From NCBI GenBank assembly GCA_017958245.1, contig JAGDDC010000230.1, forward strand, positions 1 through 5,173: a DNA stretch of 5,173 bases, in the 5' to 3' direction. Under the pieces are notes generated by a model. That model saw only the letters and a program-made list of their open reading frames with translations. It did not search any database and was not told where the DNA came from. Made by a program: the position numbers and the translations under genes. The DNA comes from Lachnospiraceae bacterium. Lineage in GTDB: Bacteria; Bacillota_A; Clostridia; Lachnospirales; Lachnospiraceae. Positions 1 to 4,730 of this stretch are shown one piece after another; position 1 is the stretch's first letter, and each line of letters begins with the position of its first letter.

Positions 1-52
1 CTGGATCGTGACCGGCGGTTCCGCGATGCTTTAGCCTTCGGACAACGGGCGG

Positions 53-81
53 TTGAATTCGGACTTGCTGTATGGTAGAAT
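53..81 (+). promoter_or_regulatory. sigma-A promoter of gpmA
   Basis: The -35 box is TTGAAT (53-58) and the -10 box is TAGAAT (76-81), separated by 17 bp. A TG pair at 73-74, one base before the -10 box, makes it an extended -10 promoter. Transcription would start near 88, leaving a leader of about 35 nt before the gpmA ATG at 123. The promoter follows a stop codon (32-34) in one of two open upstream frames, so it probably sits just after the end of an upstream gene. Confidence 0.7.
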
Positions 82-122
82 TTATGCGATAAAAATGAAT
101 CACCTGAAAGGAGATACATACA

Positions 123-869
123 ATGATGAAGTTAGTTTTAGTCAGACACGGCGAGAGCGAGTGGAACAAGCTCAACCTCTTCACCGGCTGGATGGATGTC
201 GATCTGAGCGAGAAAGGCCACGAGGAGGCCAAGGCTGCAGGCAAGCTCTTAAAGAGCGAGGGTTATGATTTTGACGTATGCTACACTTCTTATCTGAAGA
301 GAGCTATCCATACGCTCAACCATATCCTTGACGAGATGGACCGCAACTGGCTCCCCGTCAACAAGACATGGAAGCGCAACGAGCGCCATTACGGCGCACT
401 CCAGGGTCTCAACAAGACAGAGACCGCAGAGAAGTACGGCGAGGATCAGGTAAAGATCTGGAGAAGGTCTTATGATGTGAAGCCCCCCGTGCTCGATGAG
501 AACGACGATCGTTCCGCAAAGAAGCAGCCCATGTACAGAGACGTTGACAGGGCGCTCCTTCCCGACAACGAGAGTCTTGAGACCACGGTTGAGAGAGCGG
601 TTCCTTTCTTTAACGAGGTCATCAAGAAGGATATGCAGGCAGGAAAGCGCGTCATCATCGCCGCTCACGGAAACTCACTCAGAGCACTTGTAAAGTACTT
701 TGACAACCTGAGCAACGAGGAGATCATCGGTGTGAACATCCCTACCGGAACACCTCTCGTATACGAGTTCGACGACGATTTCAAGGTTATCAGGCACTAC
801 TACCTGGGCGACCAGGAGGCTTTGAAGGCCAAGATGGACGCTGTCGCAAACCAGGGCAAAAAGCAGTGA
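123..869 (+). CDS. gpmA: 2,3-bisphosphoglycerate-dependent phosphoglycerate mutase
   Basis: This cytosolic enzyme interconverts 3- and 2-phosphoglycerate in glycolysis and gluconeogenesis through a phosphohistidine intermediate, and needs 2,3-bisphosphoglycerate to prime it. The 248-residue length is normal for the family. Near the N-terminus is the signature RHGESEWN with the phosphorylated His9, followed by [13 protein letters not shown]. Arg60 lies in YLKRAIHT, the catalytic acid Glu87 in [11 protein letters not shown], and the second active-site His182 in [13 protein letters not shown]. The loop with [15 protein letters not shown] is also typical of dPGM. Two adjacent ATGs are possible starts. 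The first (123) is chosen because AAGGAG at 108-113 lies 9 nt upstream of it. It has its own promoter and a hairpin terminator, so it appears monocistronic. The whole length matches the family with no damage seen. Confidence 0.97.
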   Translation: MMKLVLVRHGESEWNKLNLFTGWMDVDLSEKGHEEAKAAGKLLKSEGYDFDVCYTSYLKRAIHTLNHILDEMDRNWLPVNKTWKRNERHYGALQGLNKTETAEKYGEDQVKIWRRSYDVKPPVLDENDDRSAKKQPMYRDVDRALLPDNESLETTVERAVPFFNEVIKKDMQAGKRVIIAAHGNSLRALVKYFDNLSNEEIIGVNIPTGTPLVYEFDDDFKVIRHYYLGDQEALKAKMDAVANQGKKQ

Positions 870-915
870 TCACTGTAGCAGTCCATAGGACTTAAATGTT
901 TTTTATTGAACGGAT

Positions 916-940
916 CCCCCGCTCTCAATGAGGGCGGGGG
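916..940 (+). terminator. Hairpin terminator after gpmA
   Basis: CCCCCGCTCTC (916-926) pairs with GAGGGCGGGGG (930-940) around an AAT loop. This gives an 11-bp stem with one G-U pair. It lies 47 nt after the gpmA stop. The tail (AGTGTTGTAT) is only moderately U-rich, so termination may be incomplete, and the next gene has no clear promoter of its own. Two smaller inverted repeats lie between the stop codon and this hairpin. Confidence 0.6.
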
Positions 941-974
941 AGTGTTGTATACCGGCGGGAGAAGTGAAGACTCG

Positions 975-1030
975 CGGACGGAAGAATAGCATTTCTGCGC
1001 GGACAGAAGCGTAGTACCCACGGACGAAAG
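975..1030 (+). repeat. Three short CGGACnRAAG direct repeats
   Basis: Imperfect direct repeats begin at 975 (CGGACGGAAG), 1000 (CGGACAGAAG) and 1021 (CGGACGAAAG), with spacings of 25 and 21 bp. The first two also share a TAG three bases further on. They fill most of the space between the gpmA terminator and the next start codon, in a purine-rich stretch. I see no convincing promoter or riboswitch in 941-1064. Function is unknown; the repeats could be an RNA- or DNA-binding site or remnants of slippage. Confidence 0.4.
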
Positions 1031-1064
1031 GAAACGACCTGAGGAGAAGGCAGACAGGATAGCG

Positions 1065-1745
1065 ATGGAAAAGAAGAAAAAGGTTTTTTACAGTGAGCTT
1101 GCATATGTGTTCGGGATCATCTTCCTGGCGCTTGGGACCGCTTTCATGGAGCGGGCCGATTTTGGCATGTCCATGGTAGTTGCGCCCGCGTATGTGCTTC
1201 ATTTGAAGATATCACAGGTCCTCCCGTTCTTTACCTTCGGCATGGCGGAGTACACCTTTCAGGCGCTTGTGCTCGTGCTCATGGTGATCGTGATCAGGAG
1301 GTTTCGCTGGTCGTACCTCCTCTCCTTTGTGACGGCCGTGGTCTACGGTTTCACTCTTGACGGCTGCATCTGGCTTGTGGCACAGATAGAGTGGGAGGGG
1401 TTCGCCCCGAGGATAGTCTTCTACGTTGCGGGCATGATAGTCTGCGCGCTCGGTGTCGCGCTGTTCTTCAGGTCCTACATACCCCCCGGAGCCTACGAAT
1501 TGTTCGTGAAGGAGGTTTCCGCGCGGTTTAACAGGAACATAAACAGGGTGAAGACCGTGTATGACTGCAGCAGCTGTGTGCTCGCCGTTGTGCTGTCATT
1601 TGTCTTCTTCGGCTTCGGAACTTTTGAGGGAGTCAAGCTCGGCACGGTCTTCTGTGCTCTGGTAAATGGCTCACTCATAGGGCTGGTATCCAAAATCCTC
1701 GACAGATTCTTTGAATTTAAAAAAGGTATTGACAAGGCCAAATAA
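1065..1745 (+). CDS. DUF6198 / YczE-like integral membrane protein
   Basis: A 226-residue polytopic membrane protein with a basic N-terminus (MEKKKK) and about six hydrophobic segments, near residues 11-28, 60-78, 83-100, 115-136, 168-184 and 190-208. The opening pattern ELAYVFGIIFLALGTAFMERADFGMSM resembles, from memory, the DUF6198 family, which is related to the YczE/YitT-type membrane proteins. Their substrate is unknown, so no transport function is assigned. A stop codon at 987-989 and the lack of any other in-frame start before 1065 fix the ATG. The ribosome site is not ideal: GAGGAGAAGG (1041-1050) lies 14 nt upstream, and a weaker AGGA (1056-1059) lies 5 nt upstream. No strong promoter is visible, so some transcription may come from gpmA read-through. 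The last codons contain the -35 box of the next operon. Confidence 0.85.
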   Translation: MEKKKKVFYSELAYVFGIIFLALGTAFMERADFGMSMVVAPAYVLHLKISQVLPFFTFGMAEYTFQALVLVLMVIVIRRFRWSYLLSFVTAVVYGFTLDGCIWLVAQIEWEGFAPRIVFYVAGMIVCALGVALFFRSYIPPGAYELFVKEVSARFNRNINRVKTVYDCSSCVLAVVLSFVFFGFGTFEGVKLGTVFCALVNGSLIGLVSKILDRFFEFKKGIDKAK

Positions 1746-1757
1746 ATTTGATACAAT
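1729..1757 (+). promoter_or_regulatory. Strong sigma-A promoter of the peroxidase-ohrR operon
   Basis: A consensus -35 box TTGACA (1729-1734) and a -10 box TACAAT (1752-1757) are separated by exactly 17 bp. A TG pair at 1749-1750 gives an extended -10. The -35 box lies inside the last codons of the DUF6198 gene and the -10 box just after its stop. Predicted transcription starts near 1764, giving a leader of about 50 nt. Such a near-perfect promoter suggests high output when not repressed. Confidence 0.88.
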
Positions 1758-1765
1758 CTAATCAA
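1748..1765. promoter_or_regulatory. Candidate OhrR operator (inverted repeat)
   Basis: TTGATACAATCTAATCAA has perfect 5-bp arms, TTGAT and ATCAA, 8 bp apart. It covers the -10 box and the predicted transcription start, an ideal place for a repressor. TACAAT inside it matches the left half of the OhrR box TACAATT-N-AATTGTA as known from other bacteria, but the right half fits poorly. TACAAT is also simply the -10 box. Assignment to the OhrR encoded in the same operon is inference. Confidence 0.4.
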
Positions 1766-1814
1766 GCAATACCAAATGGGTTTAAATCATGTTCAAAGAA
1801 TAGGAGGACACGCC

Positions 1815-2357
1815 ATGAGTATCTATGATTTTTCCGTAAAGACGAAGGACGGAGAGGATGTTTCTCTCTCCGATTACAAGGGCAAAGTTTTGCTGATAGT
1901 AAACACAGCTACAGGATGTGGCTTCACACCCCAGTACAACGAGCTTCAGGAAGTATATGACGAGTGCAGGGACAAGGGACTCGAGATCCTTGATTTCCCT
2001 TGCAACCAGTTCGGGAACCAGGCTCCCGGAAGTGACGCCGAGATCACTGAGTTCTGCACGAGAAGATACAAGATCACCTTCCCTCAGTTCGCTAAGGTTG
2101 ACGTTCACGGAGAGACAGCGATCCCGCTGTTTAAGTATCTCGCCGAGAACACAAAGTTTGAGGGCTTCGGCAAGGGTCCCAGAGCACTTATGATGAACGG
2201 TGTCGCAAAGTCGATGGACAAGGACTTCAAGAACAACGGGAACGTGAAGTGGAATTTCACAAAGTTCCTGCTCGGCAGGGACGGGGAGATCATCGAGCGC
2301 TTCGAGCCCACAAGGGATATGAAAGAAGTGACCGAGAAGATAAAGAGCGTACTGTGA
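1815..2357 (+). CDS. Glutathione peroxidase family thiol peroxidase (Cys type)
   Basis: This 180-residue cytosolic peroxidase should reduce hydrogen and organic hydroperoxides. The peroxidatic Cys35 is in NTATGCGFTPQY and is coded by TGT (1917-1919), so it is not a selenoprotein. The rest of the active-site tetrad is present: Gln65 in FPCNQFG, and Trp146-Asn147 in VKWNFTKFLLG. Cys81 in EFCTRRYKITFP sits where thioredoxin-dependent family members carry their resolving cysteine, so thioredoxin rather than glutathione is the likely reductant (inference). Cys63 is the usual PCNQFG cysteine. The start at 1815 is chosen over an in-frame ATG at 1776 because AGGAGG (1802-1807) lies 7 nt before it and family members begin near this point. 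It is first in an operon with ohrR, 42 nt downstream. Confidence 0.95.
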   Translation: MSIYDFSVKTKDGEDVSLSDYKGKVLLIVNTATGCGFTPQYNELQEVYDECRDKGLEILDFPCNQFGNQAPGSDAEITEFCTRRYKITFPQFAKVDVHGETAIPLFKYLAENTKFEGFGKGPRALMMNGVAKSMDKDFKNNGNVKWNFTKFLLGRDGEIIERFEPTRDMKEVTEKIKSVL

Positions 2358-2399
2358 AGACAGGACGGCGTATGATAGTGAAGGAGAGTCTTTGTTGAT

Positions 2400-2834
2400 A
2401 TGAATAAAAAATATGATGCTTTAAAACTTGAGAATCAGCTTTGTTTCCCTCTTTACGCGGCCTCGAGAGAAGTCGTGAGGCAGTATCATCCGTTCCTTTC
2501 GCAGCTTGACCTGACTTACACTCAGTACATAGCTCTGATGGTGCTGTGGGAGCACGGCAAGGTGAGCGTAAAGGAACTCGGGGAGAAGCTTCACCTCGAT
2601 TCGGGAACCCTGACGCCCATGCTCAAAGGCCTTGAAAAGAAGGGTTATATAACAAGAAGGAGATCCACAGAGGACGAGCGTTTCCTCGTTGTCGAGATAA
2701 CCGAGGCGGGAGAGAAGCTTAAAGACGCAGCTCTCGAGATCCCCGCGAAGGTTTCCAAATGCGTCAGCATAAGCCCCGAAGAGGCAAAGCAGCTTTACGA
2801 ACTGCTCTATAAGCTGTTAGGCTGTGTGCGTTAG
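2400..2834 (+). CDS. ohrR: OhrR organic-peroxide-sensing MarR repressor
   Basis: This 144-residue winged-helix dimeric repressor releases DNA when its sensor cysteine is oxidised by organic hydroperoxides. The N-terminal sensor region LENQLCFPLYAASRE places Cys15 at the same number as the reactive Cys15 of Bacillus subtilis OhrR. Tyr19, Tyr29 and Tyr40, which contact it there, are all present. The DNA-binding part follows: VSVKELGEKLHLDSGTLTPML (about 55-75) and a wing with RRSTEDERFLVVEIT (about 87-101). Extra cysteines at 121 and 142 are discussed under findings. The ATG at 2400 is the only reasonable start; AAGGAG (2381-2386) is 13 nt away, slightly far. OhrR usually sits beside an ohr peroxidase gene; here its partner is the glutathione peroxidase homologue upstream. 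Autoregulation through the shared promoter is likely. Confidence 0.94.
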   Translation: MNKKYDALKLENQLCFPLYAASREVVRQYHPFLSQLDLTYTQYIALMVLWEHGKVSVKELGEKLHLDSGTLTPMLKGLEKKGYITRRRSTEDERFLVVEITEAGEKLKDAALEIPAKVSKCVSISPEEAKQLYELLYKLLGCVR

Positions 2835-2852
2835 GGCATATCAAAAGACACG

Positions 2853-2877
2853 AAGACCCCGCGGCATGCGGGGTCTT
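2853..2877. terminator. Intrinsic terminator shared by convergent genes
   Basis: AAGACCCCGC (2853-2862) pairs perfectly with GCGGGGTCTT (2868-2877) across a GGCAT loop, a 10-bp stem. In the plus direction it is followed by TCTTGTC and ends the peroxidase-ohrR operon, 18 nt after its stop. In the minus direction it begins 8 nt after the stop of the DHH gene and is followed by a run containing TTTT. It therefore probably serves both transcripts, more strongly the plus one. Confidence 0.85.
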
Positions 2878-2885
2878 TCTTGTCA

Positions 2886-3872
2886 TCACAATATGTTATT
2901 GTTCGGACATAAGGTCTTTATCGCCTCCAGGAAGCGCTCCTGGACCTGTTCATAGAAATAGTCCTTGTCCTTTATGTTCTCCTCACTCACGAAGCCGCCT
3001 GCCATAGAGGCGTGGCCTCCGCCGTTTCCTATGTCTTTGAGGGCCTCATTTGCAAGGTTGCCTGCGTGAATGTCGCCCCTCTCGCTCCTCACACTGAACT
3101 TGAAGCCGTCATCTCTCTTCGCGTAGAGCACGACGACCTCGACCTCGGCGAGAGAGAGCAGGAAGTCACTCAGTATCGCGACCAGAGCATCGGGGAACTC
3201 GAAATCAAGGTGCGAAAAGCCGATCTTTCCGTATGTTCTTATGTTGTCGATCGCGACGCTGTAGCCCTGGAGATCGTTGAACTCCATGTTGTTCGTCTCG
3301 AGCTCCTTCAGGAGTGTGCTGTCCGTGTAGCGGAAGATGTAAGCGTACATGTCGACGTCAAACTGCGTCATGCCGCGGGAGAACTGGAGGGTGTCCATCC
3401 TCATGCCGTAGAGCAGGCCGGTCGCCTCCTTGACGGTCGGAACGATGTTCAGCTCCTTGAAGTATTCCGTGATGATCGCGGCGCAGGAGCCCGTGATCCT
3501 GAGGTCGGCGTACTCGTAGTTCACCTTCTTGAAGGTCGGATGGTGGTCGATCACGGCGAGCTCATCGCCGATGAAATCCGTGGTGTTGCCGTTGTTCTTC
3601 TGGCAGTCGACCAGGATGATCATGTCCTCCTTCTTCATGCGGGATTCGATCTCGGACTTGGGATAGATCTTTGCTCCTATGAGCTTGAGCATCTTCAGGC
3701 TGCTGATCTTGTCGATGGCTCCGTCGTGGCAGAGGAGAGATTCGATCCCGAAGCGTTTCAGAAGCCCCTGAAGCGCAAACCCCGATGAGATGGCATCGGG
3801 ATCCGGAAAATTGTGCGTCTGGATCCACACGGTCTTGTCCCTGCACAGATCGATGAGTTTTTTTGCGTCCAT
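2886..3872 (-). CDS. DHH/DHHA1 family phosphoesterase (NrnA-like)
   Basis: A 328-residue cytosolic, probably Mn-dependent phosphoesterase. The motif order is complete: THNFPDPDAISSG (His20, Asp24, Asp26), Asp89 in IILVDCQ, the DHH triad Asp109-His110-His111 in AVIDHHPTF, and Asp160 in YGMRMDT. The DHHA1 domain follows, with GNGGGHASMAGG at about 283-293. Relatives include nanoRNases, pAp phosphatases and cyclic-dinucleotide-derived linear dinucleotide hydrolases; the sequence alone does not choose between these substrates. There are no membrane, GGDEF or CBS parts, so it is not a GdpP-type protein. The start is put at the ATG at 3872 because typical homologues begin just before the THxxPDxDA motif. 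An in-frame TTG at 3917 would add 15 residues but lies nearly on the predicted transcription start. It has its own promoter and is separated from hsp20 by a terminator. Confidence 0.92.
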   Translation of the reverse strand: MDAKKLIDLCRDKTVWIQTHNFPDPDAISSGFALQGLLKRFGIESLLCHDGAIDKISSLKMLKLIGAKIYPKSEIESRMKKEDMIILVDCQKNNGNTTDFIGDELAVIDHHPTFKKVNYEYADLRITGSCAAIITEYFKELNIVPTVKEATGLLYGMRMDTLQFSRGMTQFDVDMYAYIFRYTDSTLLKELETNNMEFNDLQGYSVAIDNIRTYGKIGFSHLDFEFPDALVAILSDFLLSLAEVEVVVLYAKRDDGFKFSVRSERGDIHAGNLANEALKDIGNGGGHASMAGGFVSEENIKDKDYFYEQVQERFLEAIKTLCPNNNIL

Positions 3873-3881
3873 AAGATGTGC

Positions 3882-3911
3882 GACCGGAGAGTGGCTCCGG
3901 CCTTCTCCTTT
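3882..3911 (-). promoter_or_regulatory. Shine-Dalgarno and bridging hairpin before the DHH gene
   Basis: On the minus strand AAAGGAG (3911-3905) is the only good ribosome site but lies 32 nt from the ATG at 3872. Between them GGCCGGAG (3902-3895) pairs with CTCCGGTC (3889-3882) around a CCACT loop, an 8-bp stem with one G-U pair. Folding this out leaves 2 + 9 = 11 nt between the site and the ATG, a workable distance. The fold is read from sequence; its role in translation is inferred. Confidence 0.5.
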
Positions 3912-3929
3912 CTGCAAGGCTTTTATGAT

Positions 3930-3958
3930 ATTTTATATCCTCCCGGCGGATTTATCAA
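3930..3958 (-). promoter_or_regulatory. Promoter of the DHH phosphoesterase gene
   Basis: On the minus strand TTGATA (3958-3953) and TAAAAT (3935-3930) are separated by 17 bp. Transcription would start near 3923, leaving a leader of about 50 nt before the ATG at 3872. A GGGAGG lies within the spacer at about 3944-3939 and would be upstream of the transcript, so it is not used as a ribosome site. Confidence 0.6.
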
Positions 3959-3994
3959 GAAGCTTAAAGCAATAAGGACCGGTGAAAAAAGGGC

Positions 3995-4023
3995 AAAAAA
4001 AAGGGGTGCGGCTGGCCGCACCC
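3995..4023 (-). terminator. Strong intrinsic terminator of hsp20
   Basis: On the minus strand GGGTGCGG (4023-4016) pairs with CCGCACCC (4011-4004) around a CCAG loop, followed at once by a C and eight T residues (4002-3995). It starts 13 nt after the hsp20 stop. This is a textbook Rho-independent terminator and makes hsp20 a single-gene transcript. Confidence 0.95.
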
Positions 4024-4036
4024 GAAAGTGTGATCT

Positions 4037-4477
4037 TTATCCCTCGATCGAGATCAAATGATCGTTCTCAACCTGAGGCTTGCTCTCGATCTTTGGTACG
4101 AGGACTTTGAGCGTGCCGTTGTCGAACTTTGCTTTGATGTCGTTCTCTGTCACGTTCTTTCCTACGTAGAAGGTCCTGCTGGTAGAGCCGTAGAACCTCT
4201 CCCTGCGTATGTACTTGCCCTTCTTGTCCTTCTCGTCCTTGTTCTTCTCGCGTGAAGCGGAGATCGTAAGGTAGCCATCCTTAAGGGCGGCCTTTACGTC
4301 CTCTTTCTTGAAGCCGGGAACATCGATATCGAGTTCGTAGGAGTCTTCGTTCTCCTTGACGTCGGTCTTCATGGTACCGCCGACGGGCTCGGTGAATCTG
4401 ACACGTGAAGCAGGCCATGAGAAATCATCAAAAAGGTCATCAAAAAGGTTCTCACCAAAAATACTAGGCATCAACAT
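4037..4477 (-). CDS. hsp20: Hsp20/alpha-crystallin small heat-shock protein
   Basis: An ATP-independent holdase of 146 residues that binds unfolding proteins in the cytosol and assembles into oligomers. The N-terminal arm is short and aromatic (LFDDLFDDFSWP, 11-22). The alpha-crystallin domain runs from about residue 36 to 130 and includes YELDIDVPGFKKEDVKAALKDGYLTI and the GTLKVLVPK signature (121-129). The tail carries the I-x-I oligomer-docking motif as Ile142-Ser-Ile144. The start at 4477 has a strong AAGGAGG site (4492-4486) 8 nt upstream. An alternative in-frame ATG two codons later is less well placed. Expression is heat-regulated: a perfect CIRCE operator overlaps its promoter, so HrcA should repress it, and the leader may add a second level of control. 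It is transcribed alone. Confidence 0.96.
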   Translation of the reverse strand: MLMPSIFGENLFDDLFDDFSWPASRVRFTEPVGGTMKTDVKENEDSYELDIDVPGFKKEDVKAALKDGYLTISASREKNKDEKDKKGKYIRRERFYGSTSRTFYVGKNVTENDIKAKFDNGTLKVLVPKIESKPQVENDHLISIEG

Positions 4478-4485
4478 AAGTCATT

Positions 4486-4533
4486 CCTCCTTTTATGTGT
4501 CACTCCCACAAGAACTTTTCCTGTTGCGGGAGG
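4486..4533 (-). promoter_or_regulatory. Structured hsp20 5' leader with possible anti-SD pairing
   Basis: In the minus-strand transcript CTCCCGCAA (4532-4524) can pair with TTGTGGGAG (4511-4503), a 9-bp stem with one G-U pair and a 12-nt loop. The overlapping TCCTCC (4534-4529) can instead pair with GGAGGA at the Shine-Dalgarno (4490-4485). The two pairings exclude each other, which would allow masking and release of the ribosome site. Small heat-shock genes often use RNA thermometers. This one matches no named class that I recognise. Confidence 0.35.
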
Positions 4534-4565
4534 ATCTGTCGAACTGTTTCCTTTGTTCTATAAAC

Positions 4566-4594
4566 GTTATAACACATTTATTAGCACTCGTCAA
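4566..4594 (-). promoter_or_regulatory. sigma-A promoter of hsp20
   Basis: On the minus strand TTGACG (4594-4589) and TATAAC (4571-4566) are separated by 17 bp, with TG directly before the -10 box (extended -10). The -35 box lies within the CIRCE spacer and touches its downstream arm, so HrcA binding would block polymerase. An A/T-rich stretch just upstream (4608-4650) could act as an UP element. The leader would be about 80 nt. Confidence 0.82.
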
Positions 4595-4607
4595 GAGTGA
4601 GTGCTAA
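4581..4607. promoter_or_regulatory. CIRCE operator (HrcA binding site)
   Basis: TTAGCACTC (4581-4589) and GAGTGCTAA (4599-4607) are a perfect inverted repeat separated by 9 bp, exactly the CIRCE consensus. HrcA repressor binds it at normal temperature and falls off on heat stress, when GroE chaperonin is titrated. It overlaps the hsp20 promoter on the minus strand. The divergent promoter at 4662 is about 55 bp away and probably outside its direct reach. hrcA itself is not in the window. Confidence 0.98.
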
Positions 4608-4661
4608 TAATTTTTCTTAAAAAATTATAAACTCATCATTTTCTTTTAAACCCGCGGTAGT

Positions 4662-4689
4662 TTGACAATCACCCGCCAAGTCGTATAAT
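4662..4689 (+). promoter_or_regulatory. Consensus sigma-A promoter of the ferredoxin/ASKHA gene
   Basis: Both hexamers are perfect: TTGACA (4662-4667) and TATAAT (4684-4689), with a 16-bp spacer. Transcription would start near 4696, with a leader of about 35 nt. It is divergent from the hsp20 promoter. No operator-like repeat is seen overlapping it. Confidence 0.88.
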
Positions 4690-4730
4690 TAACCTGAACA
4701 TGCGAATTCTGAAGATCGGGGGCCTTTGCT

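Noticed and set aside
1..78. Possible 3' end of an upstream plus-strand gene, ending at TAG 32-34 (WIVTGGSAML) or at TAG 76-78 in another frame
   Set aside because: Only 10 to 25 residues are visible, neither tail is recognisable, and the sequence gives no firm way to choose. The first is slightly favoured because it ends before the promoter at 53.
249..668. A 139-codon minus-strand frame inside gpmA
   Set aside because: It is antisense to a fully conserved enzyme and its protein shows no known motif; it is a coding shadow.
1776..1814. Longer N-terminus for the peroxidase from an in-frame ATG at 1776
   Set aside because: It is only about 12 nt from the predicted transcription start, has no ribosome site, and the extra 13 residues do not resemble the family. 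The ribosome site for the ATG at 1815 would lie inside this extension.
1917..1919. Selenocysteine at the peroxidase active site
   Set aside because: The codon is TGT (cysteine), not TGA, so no SECIS element is needed.
3012..3788. A 258-codon open frame on the plus strand
   Set aside because: It lies entirely antisense to the DHH phosphoesterase, has no family resemblance and no ribosome site. It is explained by the codon pattern of the real gene.
3873..3917. TTG start adding 15 residues to the DHH protein
   Set aside because: It lies about 6 nt from the predicted transcription start and the added residues carry the AAAGGAG site and hairpin rather than protein-like sequence. It is kept as an alternative only.
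4605..4630. A/T-only hairpin (AATTTTT-CTTA-AAAAATT) beside CIRCE
   Set aside because: It lies upstream of both divergent promoters and so is not transcribed from either. Better read as A/T-rich promoter-upstream DNA than as a terminator or RNA.
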